Assembly: GCA_945861445.1 (NCBI GenBank)
Contig: CAMAVF010000006.1
Location: 1-47,232 of the forward strand
DNA: 47,232 nt
Direction of reading: 5' to 3'
From: Planctomicrobium piriforme
Lineage (GTDB): Bacteria > Planctomycetota > Planctomycetia > Planctomycetales > Planctomycetaceae
The first letter of the stretch is position 1. Every line of letters begins with the position of its first letter. Positions 27,468-35,997 of this stretch are shown piece after piece. The translations under genes and the position numbers were made by a program. Under the pieces are notes generated by a model. It did no database searches. It had not been told where the DNA came from and saw only the letters and a list, made by a program, of their open reading frames with translations.

Positions 27468-28090
27468 AGGACGGCCTCCAGGTAGGGCTGGATCACGCGT
27501 TTCACGCGGCAGATCTCCGCGTAGTGGAGCAGTGACTCCGTGTTGACTGGTCCCCGCTGTCGATAGGCCTTCAGCGCCTCCAGCACGGTGTCGAGGCCGA
27601 TTCGGTTGCGATGCTTGAAGCAATCGGCGATGGTTTTTTCACGGCAGTAAACGCGGAGGGGAACTCCATCGACGTGCTGCGTCTCAATCCCTTCCGAAAA
27701 GGCCGCGCCGCTGAACCAGAAATGCCGAACCGGTGGGTGGTCGATCCGCGGCGCTTCGGCTCCACGGGGAATCGCGACGTAGATTTCGTGCGGAATCTGG
27801 GTCGTCAGTTCGTGCCAGGCCAGCGCGGAGACCAGACAGACCACGCCATCCGGAATCTTCAGTGCGACGGTGACCAGGTCCGGATTTCCCAGCGAAGGGG
27901 CTTCCGCGAGTCGGAACAGACCCCGACTGAGTTGCTCGATACGCCCTGAATCCCGAAGTTCATACAGCGTCCGGGGATGAATCCCGGCCTTGAGGGCGTC
28001 CCGCGTCCGTAGCATCCCCCCAGTCGCGCGAAAGGCATCTAGCGCAACCGAGATTGGTCGAGGTTCGTTTTGGGGGCTCGCGACAGTCAT
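27464..28090 (-). CDS. abiEi: AbiEi-family antitoxin/transcriptional regulator
   Basis: The product is 208 residues from the ATG at 28090; an ATG at 28120 in the same frame would add ten residues. Residues about 15 to 70 form the N-terminal winged helix (GGMLRTRDALKAGIHPRTLYELRDSG, LSRGLFRL), which in the family binds the promoter for autoregulation. The C-terminal domain shows VCLVSALAWHELT, YVAIPRG and the REKTIADCFKHRNRIG signature typical of AbiEi antitoxins. The stop overlaps the toxin start. TATACT on the minus strand at 28103-28098 may be the -10 box, which would make the ATG at 28090 almost leaderless. Confidence 0.85.
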   Translation of the reverse strand: MTVASPQNEPRPISVALDAFRATGGMLRTRDALKAGIHPRTLYELRDSGRIEQLSRGLFRLAEAPSLGNPDLVTVALKIPDGVVCLVSALAWHELTTQIPHEIYVAIPRGAEAPRIDHPPVRHFWFSGAAFSEGIETQHVDGVPLRVYCREKTIADCFKHRNRIGLDTVLEALKAYRQRGPVNTESLLHYAEICRVKRVIQPYLEAVL

Positions 28091-28097
28091 ACGGACA

Positions 28098-28103
28098 AGT
28101 ATA
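28098..28103 (-). promoter_or_regulatory. Candidate -10 box for the AbiE operon
   Basis: On the minus strand the hexamer TATACT lies eight bases before the ATG at 28090. If used, transcription would start about at the start codon. No ideal -35 box is seen at 17 bases. The alternative is translation from the ATG at 28120 with a promoter further upstream. Confidence 0.35.
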
Positions 28104-28120
28104 CCTGCAAATATCGTCAT

Positions 28121-28612
28121 GTGCTGGTAAATCTATCCAGATTCTGCCGGGAAGTCCATCCGAGCTGTCCGTGAACCTGTTGCCGGAAAACTCATTGGCC
28201 AACCACCCTTCGGTTCCGTAGGCCCAGGCTTCATTCAAGCCAAAAACCCTCAAAACCATCGGAAAATGCAGGCTTTTTGCCGCCACAGTCAACGCTCTCG
28301 GCGTTTCCAAATTTTCCAAATTATCGGCAATTTTCCATTCTTTACAAGCTATCAGTGACAAATCTGTGACAGAGCTTTTTGAAGAGTCGGTGAATCGACC
28401 CCGCACGTGGTCGTAGAGACGACCACATTTCTGCTATCCCCCCGCCCTATTTCGTCATCCGATTCGAGGATCTATGACGACTATAGCGGCCTCTGAAAAC
28501 CGGCTTCGGGCGGGCCGACAATCGAGCGGTTTTTGGGCGTTTTTTCGGTAAGGAAGCGGGGTACAACGAATGTGCAATCTGTTGCAGCATACGATCTAAG
28601 GAAGATACACCA
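28121..28612. other. Gap between AbiE and first integrase-core gene
   Basis: The AbiE promoter region is at the left. From about 28488 to 28612 the sequence is clearly related to 37440-37566, upstream of the second integrase-core copy, so this part belongs to that element. Within it GGGGTACAACGAATGTGCAA is shared by both copies. TCGTCAT (28448) and ATGACGA (28479) form a weak hairpin. No gene is seen. Confidence 0.5.
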
Positions 28613-29674
28613 GTGAGCAAGATTTTTCACCCCCTGCTGGCCCTGATCGCCTCCGGAACCGACAGCGAACTGGCCAAGTATGTCGAGTTCCTGAAAGAGG
28701 AGAACAAGATTCTCCGTGCCCGGATACCGGGACCAATTCACACGAAGCCGGAAGAACGCCAACGGCTGCTGAAGTTGGGGAAGGCATTGGGACGGGCCAT
28801 TGAGGCCCTGATCACCATCGTCACCGCATCCACCTTCTACCGCTGGGTCCGGGATGAAGCCGAGGGCAAGAAGACGCCCAATCCGAAGGGAGGCCAACGC
28901 AAACCGCGCGAGGTTCGGGAGCTGGTCATTGAGATCGCCAGGACTACTGGCTTTGGGTACACTCGGATCATTGGCGAGTTACGCAAGATCGGGATCAAGA
29001 AGATCAGTCGTCAGACGGTGCGGAACATTTTGAAGGAAGAAGGCATCACACCTGGGCCGGAACGCTCTTCGGACAACTGGGAGAACTTCGTCAAGCGCCA
29101 CGGCGAGACACTGTGGGCGGTGGACTTCTTCAGCGTGAAGACCGTGACGCTGCGTGGGATCTGCGATCTGTACCTGATGGCCTTCTTGTGCATGGAGACC
29201 CGTGAAGTCATCGTCTCGGCATCCACCGCTCACCCAAACTCCGCCTGGGTCAAGCAGCAGACCGAGGCGTTCATCGAGAAGACGGCCAATCGCACCGAAA
29301 AACCCGATATCATCATGCACGACCGGGACACGAAATTCACCAAGGAGTTTGTTGAGACACTGACCAGCAAAGGCATGCGGACCAATGCCCTGCCGGTCGC
29401 TTCTCCGAATTTGAATGGACGGGTGGAGCGGTTCATCGGGACGATCAAGCACGAGTGCCTGGCGAAATTCATCACATTTGGCCAGCAGCATGTGGACCAT
29501 ATCGTGAGCGAGTGGTCGAGTTACTACAACACGGTTCGTTCCCACATGGAACGGGACCATCTGCCGCCGAAACACACGGTGCCGGACGAGGTCGTGAAAT
29601 TCAACCGCGACCAGATCACGGTGAAGTCCTACGTGGGAGGACTGGTGAACTCGTTCGAGCGGAAGGCGGCCTGA
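28613..29674 (+). CDS. Integrase-core (rve, DDE) transposase, copy 1
   Basis: The 353-residue product starts at a GTG (28613) preceded by AAGGAAG. An N-terminal helical part (1-90) and a helix-turn-helix-like part (TTGFGYTRIIGELRK, ISRQTVRNILKEEGI at about 111 to 145) precede an rve-type catalytic core: Asp171 in AVDFFS, Asp237/Asp239 in HDRDTKF and Glu272 in NGRVERF, followed by YYNTVRSHMERDHLPP. All three acidic residues are present and the frame is intact. It resembles IS481-like or ISNCY-like integrase-core proteins; a second copy at 37567 is about 95 percent identical in protein by eye. I could not define terminal inverted repeats, so it may be a domesticated or unusual transposase. Confidence 0.82.
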   Translation: MSKIFHPLLALIASGTDSELAKYVEFLKEENKILRARIPGPIHTKPEERQRLLKLGKALGRAIEALITIVTASTFYRWVRDEAEGKKTPNPKGGQRKPREVRELVIEIARTTGFGYTRIIGELRKIGIKKISRQTVRNILKEEGITPGPERSSDNWENFVKRHGETLWAVDFFSVKTVTLRGICDLYLMAFLCMETREVIVSASTAHPNSAWVKQQTEAFIEKTANRTEKPDIIMHDRDTKFTKEFVETLTSKGMRTNALPVASPNLNGRVERFIGTIKHECLAKFITFGQQHVDHIVSEWSSYYNTVRSHMERDHLPPKHTVPDEVVKFNRDQITVKSYVGGLVNSFERKAA

Positions 29675-29775
29675 AGGGTGAGGTGCAACGTATCGCGTAA
29701 CGCTTTCGGAGCATTGTTTAGAGCCAACACGCAGCAAATCCCCTCGGACGGCTCAGAATCCCTGAAAGCCGGAAA

Positions 29776-30105
29776 TCAATCGAGCAGCGTTTGCAGTCTT
29801 GCGATGACTTCATCGACAATGAAGTCTGGTGCCTTTTCCGCAAAACGCCCGCCCCTGGCGGCAATATCGAGGGAGCGCGGCTGATTGCACAGGACCACGC
29901 CTTGGGCATTGGTTCCGGCACCCGAGAGCGAAACCGCAAATCCCTGGTTCCGGGCAAAACTACCACCTGACGTGATAGGGCAGACGAGCGATGTGCCGGA
30001 GCGGTTGAATTCACGCGGTGAGACGATCAGCACATAGCGAGCCCCTTGCTGTTCCTTTCCCTTGGCAGGGTTGAGGTCAACATGATAGATGTCGCCCCTG
30101 TCCAT
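29776..30105 (-). CDS. mazF: MazF/PemK-type endoribonuclease toxin
   Basis: From the ATG at 30105 the product is 109 residues, the usual length. It starts MDRGDIYHVDLNPAKGKEQQG-RYVLIVS and continues with SLVCPITSGG and VVLCNQPRSLDI, the standard MazF/PemK/ChpB beta-barrel signatures, including the Arg in QPRSLD that contributes to catalysis. Such toxins cut mRNA at short sequences. The start overlaps the antitoxin stop by one base (TGATG), fixing the start; an earlier in-frame start would run through the antitoxin gene. The promoter and a palindromic operator lie in front of the antitoxin gene. It appears intact. Confidence 0.9.
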   Translation of the reverse strand: MDRGDIYHVDLNPAKGKEQQGARYVLIVSPREFNRSGTSLVCPITSGGSFARNQGFAVSLSGAGTNAQGVVLCNQPRSLDIAARGGRFAEKAPDFIVDEVIARLQTLLD

Positions 30106-30362
30106 CAGATGACTTCGCGACCGACCGGCGGTGCATCCAGCCATTCCCGTTCTTCGGCCGTCATGGGCTGGTTGAACTCGCACTGCGCCAACAGCTCATT
30201 CAGGCTATAGCGCGGTCTCACCTTCGGCTCGACGATCATGCGTCCCTCCGAAATCGTGACGTCCACTTGCTGGTTGGCGTGTAACCCAAGCCCCTCCAGC
30301 ATCGGTTTGGGAATCGCAAACATCACCGATCCGCCAACCGCCCTCAGTGTGGTTGTAAACAT
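30105..30362 (-). CDS. mazE: MazE/AbrB-type antitoxin
   Basis: From the ATG at 30362, with GAGGTG six bases upstream, the product is 85 residues. The N-terminus MFTTTLRAVGGSVMFAIPKPMLEGLGL is the swapped-hairpin AbrB/SpoVT fold that binds DNA, followed by a DVTISEGRMIVEPK strand. The acidic C-terminus (ELLAQCEFNQPM, EEREWLDAPP) would wrap and block the toxin. An in-frame ATG at 30374 would place the ribosome binding site inside the gene, so I reject it. An inverted repeat starting 14 bases upstream is the likely autoregulatory operator. Confidence 0.88.
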   Translation of the reverse strand: MFTTTLRAVGGSVMFAIPKPMLEGLGLHANQQVDVTISEGRMIVEPKVRPRYSLNELLAQCEFNQPMTAEEREWLDAPPVGREVI

Positions 30363-30375
30363 AATACACCTCATA

Positions 30376-30393
30376 GTTATATCTCAATATAAC
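30376..30393. promoter_or_regulatory. Palindromic operator of the mazEF pair
   Basis: GTTATAT and ATATAAC form perfect 7-base arms around CTCA. The site lies directly upstream of the mazE ribosome binding site and includes a TATAAC-like -10 element on the minus strand. AbrB-type antitoxins typically repress their own promoter at such palindromes. Confidence 0.6.
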
Positions 30394-30566
30394 ATAGTTA
30401 ACAGCGATGCGCCAGCAGAGAATTGCGTCGGCTCGCCCCATGATTGGTTCGGCGAGCCTACCGACCGCTGCCGAATGCGGCTCGACGTTATTCTCGCCTT
30501 CAGCCTACGCTGACCCCCATCGGTGCTGACCCGGCACCGCGAGACGGTCCTGCCAGGAAATACTGG

Positions 30567-30596
30567 TTGAACAAATCGAGCAATCTCAGGCATAAT
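30567..30596 (+). promoter_or_regulatory. Promoter of umuDC
   Basis: TTGAAC (30567-30572) and CATAAT (30591-30596) are separated by 18 bases, a sigma-70-like arrangement about 155 bases before umuD. I saw no CTGT-N8-ACAG site; the damage-response operator of this organism may have a different sequence. Confidence 0.45.
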
Positions 30597-30749
30597 GAAA
30601 GCTGTGAGCATTCCAACAACACCAAAAGGGGACGGAGCTGCACATCCAGCGAGGGCAAGCCGTGCGGAAAGTGCGGCGGGTGATCCAGCATGGCCAGCTT
30701 GCCCGATCAGCGGGCCTTCGATTAGCATCCGGCCGCAGGAGGACGCGAT

Positions 30750-31217
30750 ATGCCGATGCTAGTGCAGGAGATTTTTTCATTCGACGGTGCCACAGAACTC
30801 AAGATTCCGCTGTATTCAGCGGTGTCTGCGGGGTTTCCGTCTCCGGCTGATGATTATGTCGAGATGGCTCTGGATTTGAATGAGCACCTCGTTTCCCACC
30901 CCGCCGCGACGTTTTTCGTCCGTGTCGTCGGGGAATCGATGGTCGATGCCGGAATCGAAGCCGGCGATCTCCTCGTTGTGGATAAGTCGTTGACAGCAAA
31001 GGACGGGGATATCGTCATTGCGTCGATTGACGGGCAGTTTCTGGTCAAACGCTTCCGGCAGAACGGCAAGCAGTTCCGATTGATTGCAGAAAGCCCAGGC
31101 CACGCTCCGATCATCCTCCAGCCGGACAGCGAAGTCGAAATCTGGGGCGTGGTCGCCCATGTCATTCACACTCCAAGGAACCAACGGCATGGACGTCGTG
31201 GCCCTCGTGGACTGTAA
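30750..31217 (+). CDS. umuD: UmuD-like self-cleaving SOS protein
   Basis: The ATG at 30750 has AGGAGG eight bases upstream. The product is 155 residues, slightly longer than E. coli UmuD (139), with a basic tail. The cleavage site is Ala27-Gly28 (VSAGFPSP), the catalytic Ser63 lies in [10 protein letters not shown] and Lys100 in FLVKRF, each three positions after its E. coli counterpart. RecA-stimulated cleavage would give UmuD', the subunit of error-prone polymerase V. The last 29 bases overlap umuC. It belongs to the LexA/peptidase S24 family; lack of an N-terminal DNA-binding domain argues against LexA. The pair sits within the mobile island, as often seen for plasmid-borne umuDC/mucAB. 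Confidence 0.9.
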   Translation: MPMLVQEIFSFDGATELKIPLYSAVSAGFPSPADDYVEMALDLNEHLVSHPAATFFVRVVGESMVDAGIEAGDLLVVDKSLTAKDGDIVIASIDGQFLVKRFRQNGKQFRLIAESPGHAPIILQPDSEVEIWGVVAHVIHTPRNQRHGRRGPRGL

Positions 31218-32436
31218 TAGCTTCTACGCTTCCTGTGAGCGGGTGTTCCGGCCTGATTTGAACGGCCGGCCGATCATCGTCCTGTCGAACAACGACGGCT
31301 GCGTGGTTGCCCGCTCGGCTGAGGCCAAAGCCCTTGGAATCCAGATGGGGGTTCCGGCCTTCCAGATCGAAGGCGAGATCCGCCGCCACAAGATTGCTGT
31401 CTTCAGCTCCAATTACACGCTCTACGCGGACATGTCCCGCAGGGTCATGGAAACGCTCCGGCAGTTCTCACCCGAGATCGAGATCTATTCGATTGATGAA
31501 AGCTTCCTGAAGCTTGACCGGACGCAGGATTTGCTGGCGATTGGCGAGAGCATCCGGTCCACGGTAAGAAAATGGACCGGTGTGCCGGTTTCAGTGGGTT
31601 TCGGGCCGACCAAGGCTTTGGCAAAACTGGCGAACCGCCTGTCCAAGAAGTCCGCAGGCGTGATGGAACTGACCACCCGCGAGCAACAGGACGAAGCGCT
31701 GGCAACAACAGCGGTCTCGGACGTATGGGGCATTGGTGCCGCGAGTACGAACAAGCTCCTGAGATACGGCATCAAGACCGCCAGGGATCTGCGTGACGCG
31801 GACGATGTATGGGTCCGTAAGCTCTTAACGGTCGTCGGGCTGAAACTGGTTCACGAGCTACGGGGCATTCCGGCAATCGATTGGGAAGAAACGGTCTCAC
31901 CGAAAAAGGGGATCTGCTGCTCACGGTCGTTCGGGGAATCAGTCACCACGCTGGAGGGTCTTCAACAGGCACTGGCCACCTACGTGTCGCGCGCTGCAGA
32001 GAAGCTGAGACGGCAGAACTCGCTGGCGAATGTGGTGACAATCTTCTTCCACAGCAACCCGTTCAACGGCGATGAACCGTATCAGCGGTCAGGAGTCATC
32101 GCATTCCCGACCCCAACGGCCACCACGAACGAGATGATCCGGTTTGTATCCGATGCCGCCGCGAAGCTCTACAAGCCCGGCACGAGGCTCAAGAAAGCGG
32201 GCGTAATCCTGACCGGGATCGTGGAGAACTCGAATTGCCAGCTAAGTTTATTCTACGAACGCGACCGCCAGCACGATACGGCCCTGATGTCCGCCCTCGA
32301 CAAGATCAACGACCGCTTCGGGTCCAGGACCATGCGGTTCGGTGCGGAAGGGATCGACCCGAAATGGGCGGCGAAGTTCGAGAAAAAATCCCCTCGCTAC
32401 ACGACCCGGTGGGATGAGCTGATCGAAGTTTTATGA
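31189..32436 (+). CDS. umuC: DNA polymerase V catalytic subunit UmuC
   Basis: The product is 415 residues from the ATG at 31189, inside the end of umuD. It is a Y-family translesion polymerase with Asp8 in [13 protein letters not shown] and Asp103-Glu104 in [11 protein letters not shown] as catalytic metal ligands. [31 protein letters not shown] and the VWGIG helix-hairpin-helix follow, then the little-finger domain ending in the UmuC-type C-terminal region ([10 protein letters not shown]-like [10 protein letters not shown]). All key residues are intact. It should copy damaged DNA with UmuD' and RecA. Overlap with umuD implies translational coupling from the promoter near 30570. A weak hairpin at 32445-32461 follows the stop. 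Confidence 0.92.
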   Translation: MDVVALVDCNSFYASCERVFRPDLNGRPIIVLSNNDGCVVARSAEAKALGIQMGVPAFQIEGEIRRHKIAVFSSNYTLYADMSRRVMETLRQFSPEIEIYSIDESFLKLDRTQDLLAIGESIRSTVRKWTGVPVSVGFGPTKALAKLANRLSKKSAGVMELTTREQQDEALATTAVSDVWGIGAASTNKLLRYGIKTARDLRDADDVWVRKLLTVVGLKLVHELRGIPAIDWEETVSPKKGICCSRSFGESVTTLEGLQQALATYVSRAAEKLRRQNSLANVVTIFFHSNPFNGDEPYQRSGVIAFPTPTATTNEMIRFVSDAAAKLYKPGTRLKKAGVILTGIVENSNCQLSLFYERDRQHDTALMSALDKINDRFGSRTMRFGAEGIDPKWAAKFEKKSPRYTTRWDELIEVL

Positions 32437-32444
32437 AACAAACA

Positions 32445-32461
32445 GCTCGATCTCGTCGAGC
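32445..32461 (+). terminator. Weak hairpin after umuC
   Basis: GCTCGA and TCGAGC form a 6-bp stem around TCTCG nine bases after the umuC stop. There is no T tract, so termination is uncertain. Confidence 0.3.
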
Positions 32462-32493
32462 GTGTCCCGCTCACTGTGTTTTGGAGATTGTGG

Positions 32494-32754
32494 ATGCAAT
32501 TTATGGTTCTGGTCATCAACGATCCTGACTTCTCCGACCCTGACGATGCAGGCATGGCCAAGATTGGGATGAGGAAAATCGTTGCTTCAGAGGACAAGAA
32601 GCTCTCGTTCCATCTGCCTACCTATACATATGCTGGAATGCGGGACGGCGATTCGCCAAATGAAGTCCGGGACCAGGTATTGATGGATCTCAACGCAAAC
32701 GGCCACTCCGCGTTTGTCCTGGTTGCCGAAGGCTTTACTTGCGGCAGGACTTAA
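32494..32754 (+). CDS. Small hypothetical protein downstream of umuC
   Basis: An 86-residue protein is predicted from the ATG at 32494, with GGAG eight bases upstream; an in-frame ATG at 32476 is possible. The sequence MQFMVLVINDPDFSDPDDAGMAKIGM, later LPTYTYAGMRDGDSPNEVRDQVL and AFVLVAEGFTC, has no transmembrane segment or recognised motif. It is mixed alpha/beta and acidic. It follows umuC by 57 bases on the same strand and converges on the helicase fragment. Function unknown; a real gene seems likely but not certain. Confidence 0.5.
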   Translation: MQFMVLVINDPDFSDPDDAGMAKIGMRKIVASEDKKLSFHLPTYTYAGMRDGDSPNEVRDQVLMDLNANGHSAFVLVAEGFTCGRT

Positions 32755-32771
32755 AGTCATCGTATGAAGCA

Positions 32772-34511
32772 TCAAGCAACGCTTGTTTCAAGTTCTTGTT
32801 GACGGGACTGTGAAACCCGCTCCCGGTAGGCTGGCTCCGGCTCACTGGCCCACTCGCGTGCGGTCGCAGAATCCTGAGCGAGTGGCTCAGAAGTCGCAAC
32901 GTATCCCGTAACGGCCATATCGTCGAATTCCGCCTCGGTTTCAGCTTCCGGCCCCACCCTTTTCCGCCGCTGTATCCTTGCCGTGACCGGTTCTTCGGCC
33001 GAGAGTTTACGGCGTTCACCACGCTCGGGAGAGGCTTCGATCATGCGGGTGGCCCGCACTGCCTTGATCTGTTCGGCCAGTTCGAAAGCAGTTGCCGGGG
33101 CTTCGCCGCCCGGCTCGGGGACAGATCCAGAGAGGCTGGCCTTGAGCTTGTCCCGAAGCGCGGTCAGTTCGGCCAGGTAGGCTTCGTGCGGGAAAGGCTG
33201 GCCCAGCCGTGATTCGTAGTCTCGAAGCTGGCCCTGTGCGATCTCCAGATCCTGCCGGGCCGTGGAGCATTGCGACTGGTAGCTGCCCGCCAGCCGCTCT
33301 AATCCGTTGACCACCGCTCGCGGGCCGTGATGATCGCGCGACAGCATGGTCACACGCTTCGTTGCACCGGCGAGGTACAATTCCGGGGAGTATCGCGGGT
33401 CCAGAATGAGGCCGAACCGCAGGCCGCGATACATCCCGAGCGGCACGTCGCGCGTAAAAGCGACCGTTGCGGGCAGCGAATCGAGGCGTTCGCACAGGAT
33501 CACCATCATGTCCTTGTGATCGCAGACATGGCCCCCGACGGTCAGTGGATCGCCAGCGTGGGCGGTGGATGTGTTCAAATCGCTGGTAAGCGCAGAAAAG
33601 TGTTCGGTCAGCCGGTTGATCGTGTCCGGCAAGCTGCGGACATTCCGGCGGGCGAGGAATTGTTCGTCGGCATGGGACTTTTTGAGGATGCCAAGCCGCT
33701 GCAACTCGGCATCGGTCTCGGCAAGGGTCAGCACGGCGGGATTACCACTCGCAATTGCTTTCACTTCCGCGTAGCTCAATTCCTGTCCACCGATATCCTC
33801 TGCGGTGCGGAGTGCATTGTCGCCGGTCATGATTTGGGAAATGAACCGTGCCTTGGTTTCCAGCGCTTGCCACATATAGGCGTCGAATGATTTTTCCGTG
33901 ACATAGCGATAGACAGCGACTTCTTTATTTTCATTGCCCTGCCGCAGGATGCGGCCGTCGCGCTGCTCGACTTCGGCCGGCTTCCAGGGCGCATCGAGGT
34001 GATGCAGGGCGACGAGTCGCTTTTGCACGTTCGTGCCGGTGCCCATTTTTTGCGTGCTGCCGAGCAACACCCGAATCGAGCCGTTTCGGACTTTATCGAA
34101 CAGGGCCTGTTTCTTGGCATCCGAATCGGCATCGCCGATGGCGGCGATCTGCTCGCGCGGGACGCCGCTGGCGACAAGCTTTTCCGTGACTTCCGCGTAA
34201 GCCGAATATCCCCACGGCGTGGGATGGACGCCCATGTCACAGAAGATCATCTGTGTGCCGCGCGTCGCGGCCGAACGCTGCCAGATGGCGTGGACATTCT
34301 CCACCAGTGCATTGATCTTTGAATCGGGAAAATCGCCGGAATCGGCGGACAGCATCCGTGCGTCGAGGGCGAGCTTGCGTCCGTCCGTCGTAATGGCGAG
34401 GGCATTATCCACGCGTGGATCGATTTTCTGCGAACGCAGCCGGTCGTAACGCTCCACCAGCTCATCCTGGAGTTCGGCCTGTTCGTCCGACATCGGACAG
34501 GCGACGACCAT
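32772..34511 (-). pseudogene. DarB-like helicase/methylase, C-terminal part only
   Basis: The 579 codons match the C-terminal third of giant SNF2-helicase/N6-methylase proteins of plasmids and phages (DarB-like anti-restriction group). They open MVVACPMSDEQAELQDELVERYDRLRS, then DNALAITTDGRKLALDARML; the helicase C-domain follows with GSTQKMGTGTNVQKRLVALHHLDAPWKPAEVEQRDGRI-RQG (split here: motif VI around Gln-Arg-Asp-Gly-Arg). Homology reaches back a few codons, to about 34523, before two TGA codons. The methylase and the Walker A half, normally over 1000 residues, are missing. The C-terminal tail (TASEPLAQ, ATAREWASEPEPAY) seems complete. It is therefore a truncated remnant, cut near the recombinase region. 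Confidence 0.75.
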
Positions 34512-34650
34512 TGGCTTGCCGCCTGGCGATCATCAGGATCACCAGCAACGGTAATGGCCTATTGGCAGTAACGCTTCCGTCCACATTCGCGCTCGGCGGC
34601 TATCAAGAATTCGCGGGCTCATCCAGTGTCAACCTGACTATCGATTGAGA

Positions 34651-35877
34651 TCAACAAACTTCAGGTGCCAGGAAGTATGAAAACTCTTGTGCACTGCCGT
34701 CGGCAATAATCAAGTCTTTCGGAAGGTTCTTTCCCAATTGCTTCTTCAGGTTGTTCTTCAATTCACTCCTTAGGCGACACATGGCAGAATTGAGCGCTTT
34801 CGTGGATGCGTAAGGGAATTTCCGGTCAGTATCCATTAGGAGAGTTCGGAATAGTCGACCATCATGTTCTAAGAACTCCGCGAAAAGGCGCGTCTGCTGT
34901 GGAGACATTGCGAACCACTGTCCATTGAGATACTGAAACTTCCCATCGATAAATTTCCAACTTCCAAACTCAATACGTACTTTCTCGAGTCTGGCAATCG
35001 TCTGCTCTGTCATTTTCCTGACAAAATCGCAACGGGTTTGGGAATCGTCCGGCTCTCGGGACTCGACAGGTATTCCGACTTGATTAGCCAGCGCTCTTAG
35101 CTGCGTCCACCAGCCCTCTGGTGGCTCGGTCTCTCCTGCATTTGGCGCTGCCAGAACTACATCATATTTATCGCAGACAATCGGAAGAAGCGAACATCCC
35201 GAGTTGTGTGACTGAGGATTGTGTTCCCAATCCTCAATCAGCTTGGCGAGTCTCTGGCTTCTCTCAAGAGAAGGGACATCCGGGATAGAATTTGAAATCG
35301 GGTCTGGATCGGTCGCGTTCACATCCTGCGCGACGTTTGGCGACCTCACAAAATCGCTCTCTCTAGTCCGACGCACAATCGATTCCGGAAGCCTGCGGCT
35401 ATGACGCCCCTGATCAAGCCATTTCCCAAAATCATAAGCTGCCCGGATTGATTGAGGGCAGTTCTGAAGCAGGTTTTCACGAATCGCGCAATCCATTATT
35501 AATTCGACACGTGGCGTTAGGGAGGTCAGACTTTCAGCCAGAAGCAGAAGGTCCGAATCGCACTTTTGACTGCAATCCCACTCGGAGCGCACATCCATGC
35601 TATATTCAGCAAAGTCTTGCTGGTTCAAACACTCCGGCCAGGTTTTCAAGTCATCGATTACCTGCGCAATCTCATGCCTCCTCGGCATCGCACCCCTCGT
35701 CTCACACAAACTGTGAATTTGCACAAGCCCGTGGCGAATTTCCTGGAGGTGTTTCTCGCGAAAATGTGGCGCCGTGATCTGCCAATAATGCCAAGCGACA
35801 GTGCTGACCTCTATCCCAATTCGAAATGCGTTGGCGGCGGTGGGTGGAAGGAGGTCACGGGAAAGTTTCTTGGCCAT
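34651..35877 (-). CDS. Hypothetical protein beside the recombinase
   Basis: The 408-residue protein starts at the ATG at 35877. I do not recognise it. No signal peptide or membrane segment is visible. Residues 1 to 150 look helical (QITAPHFREKHLQEIRHGLVQIHSLCE), a polar linker follows (about 180 to 215), and the last 100 residues (FGSWKFIDGKFQYLNGQWFAMSPQQTRLFAEFLEHDGRLFRT, then TKALNSAMCRLRSELKNNLKK) have the rhythm of a winged-helix DNA-binding domain like those of OmpR-type regulators. It could be a regulator of the island. It lies 120 bases downstream of the tyrosine recombinase on the same strand. Confidence 0.6.
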   Translation of the reverse strand: MAKKLSRDLLPPTAANAFRIGIEVSTVAWHYWQITAPHFREKHLQEIRHGLVQIHSLCETRGAMPRRHEIAQVIDDLKTWPECLNQQDFAEYSMDVRSEWDCSQKCDSDLLLLAESLTSLTPRVELIMDCAIRENLLQNCPQSIRAAYDFGKWLDQGRHSRRLPESIVRRTRESDFVRSPNVAQDVNATDPDPISNSIPDVPSLERSQRLAKLIEDWEHNPQSHNSGCSLLPIVCDKYDVVLAAPNAGETEPPEGWWTQLRALANQVGIPVESREPDDSQTRCDFVRKMTEQTIARLEKVRIEFGSWKFIDGKFQYLNGQWFAMSPQQTRLFAEFLEHDGRLFRTLLMDTDRKFPYASTKALNSAMCRLRSELKNNLKKQLGKNLPKDLIIADGSAQEFSYFLAPEVC

Positions 35878-35997
35878 TTCGTAACTCTAAAGATTAAACG
35901 TTGCCACTATTTCGTCCTGAAATACGAAGCCCCGTAAGGCCGAGTACAGTCTCACGAATGACACGTGTGATTACAAAGTGTGCAAGTTACGAGGTCA

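Noticed and set aside
28979-29737. 252-codon minus-strand frame opposite integrase-core copy 1
   Set aside because: A shadow frame; the plus strand has the intact DDE triad, and the second gene copy shows third-position changes consistent with plus-strand coding.
30595-30762. Small open frame upstream of umuD (55 codons)
   Set aside because: Its ATG overlaps the -10 box of the umuDC promoter, so it would not be in the transcript; composition is Ala/Pro-rich with no motif.
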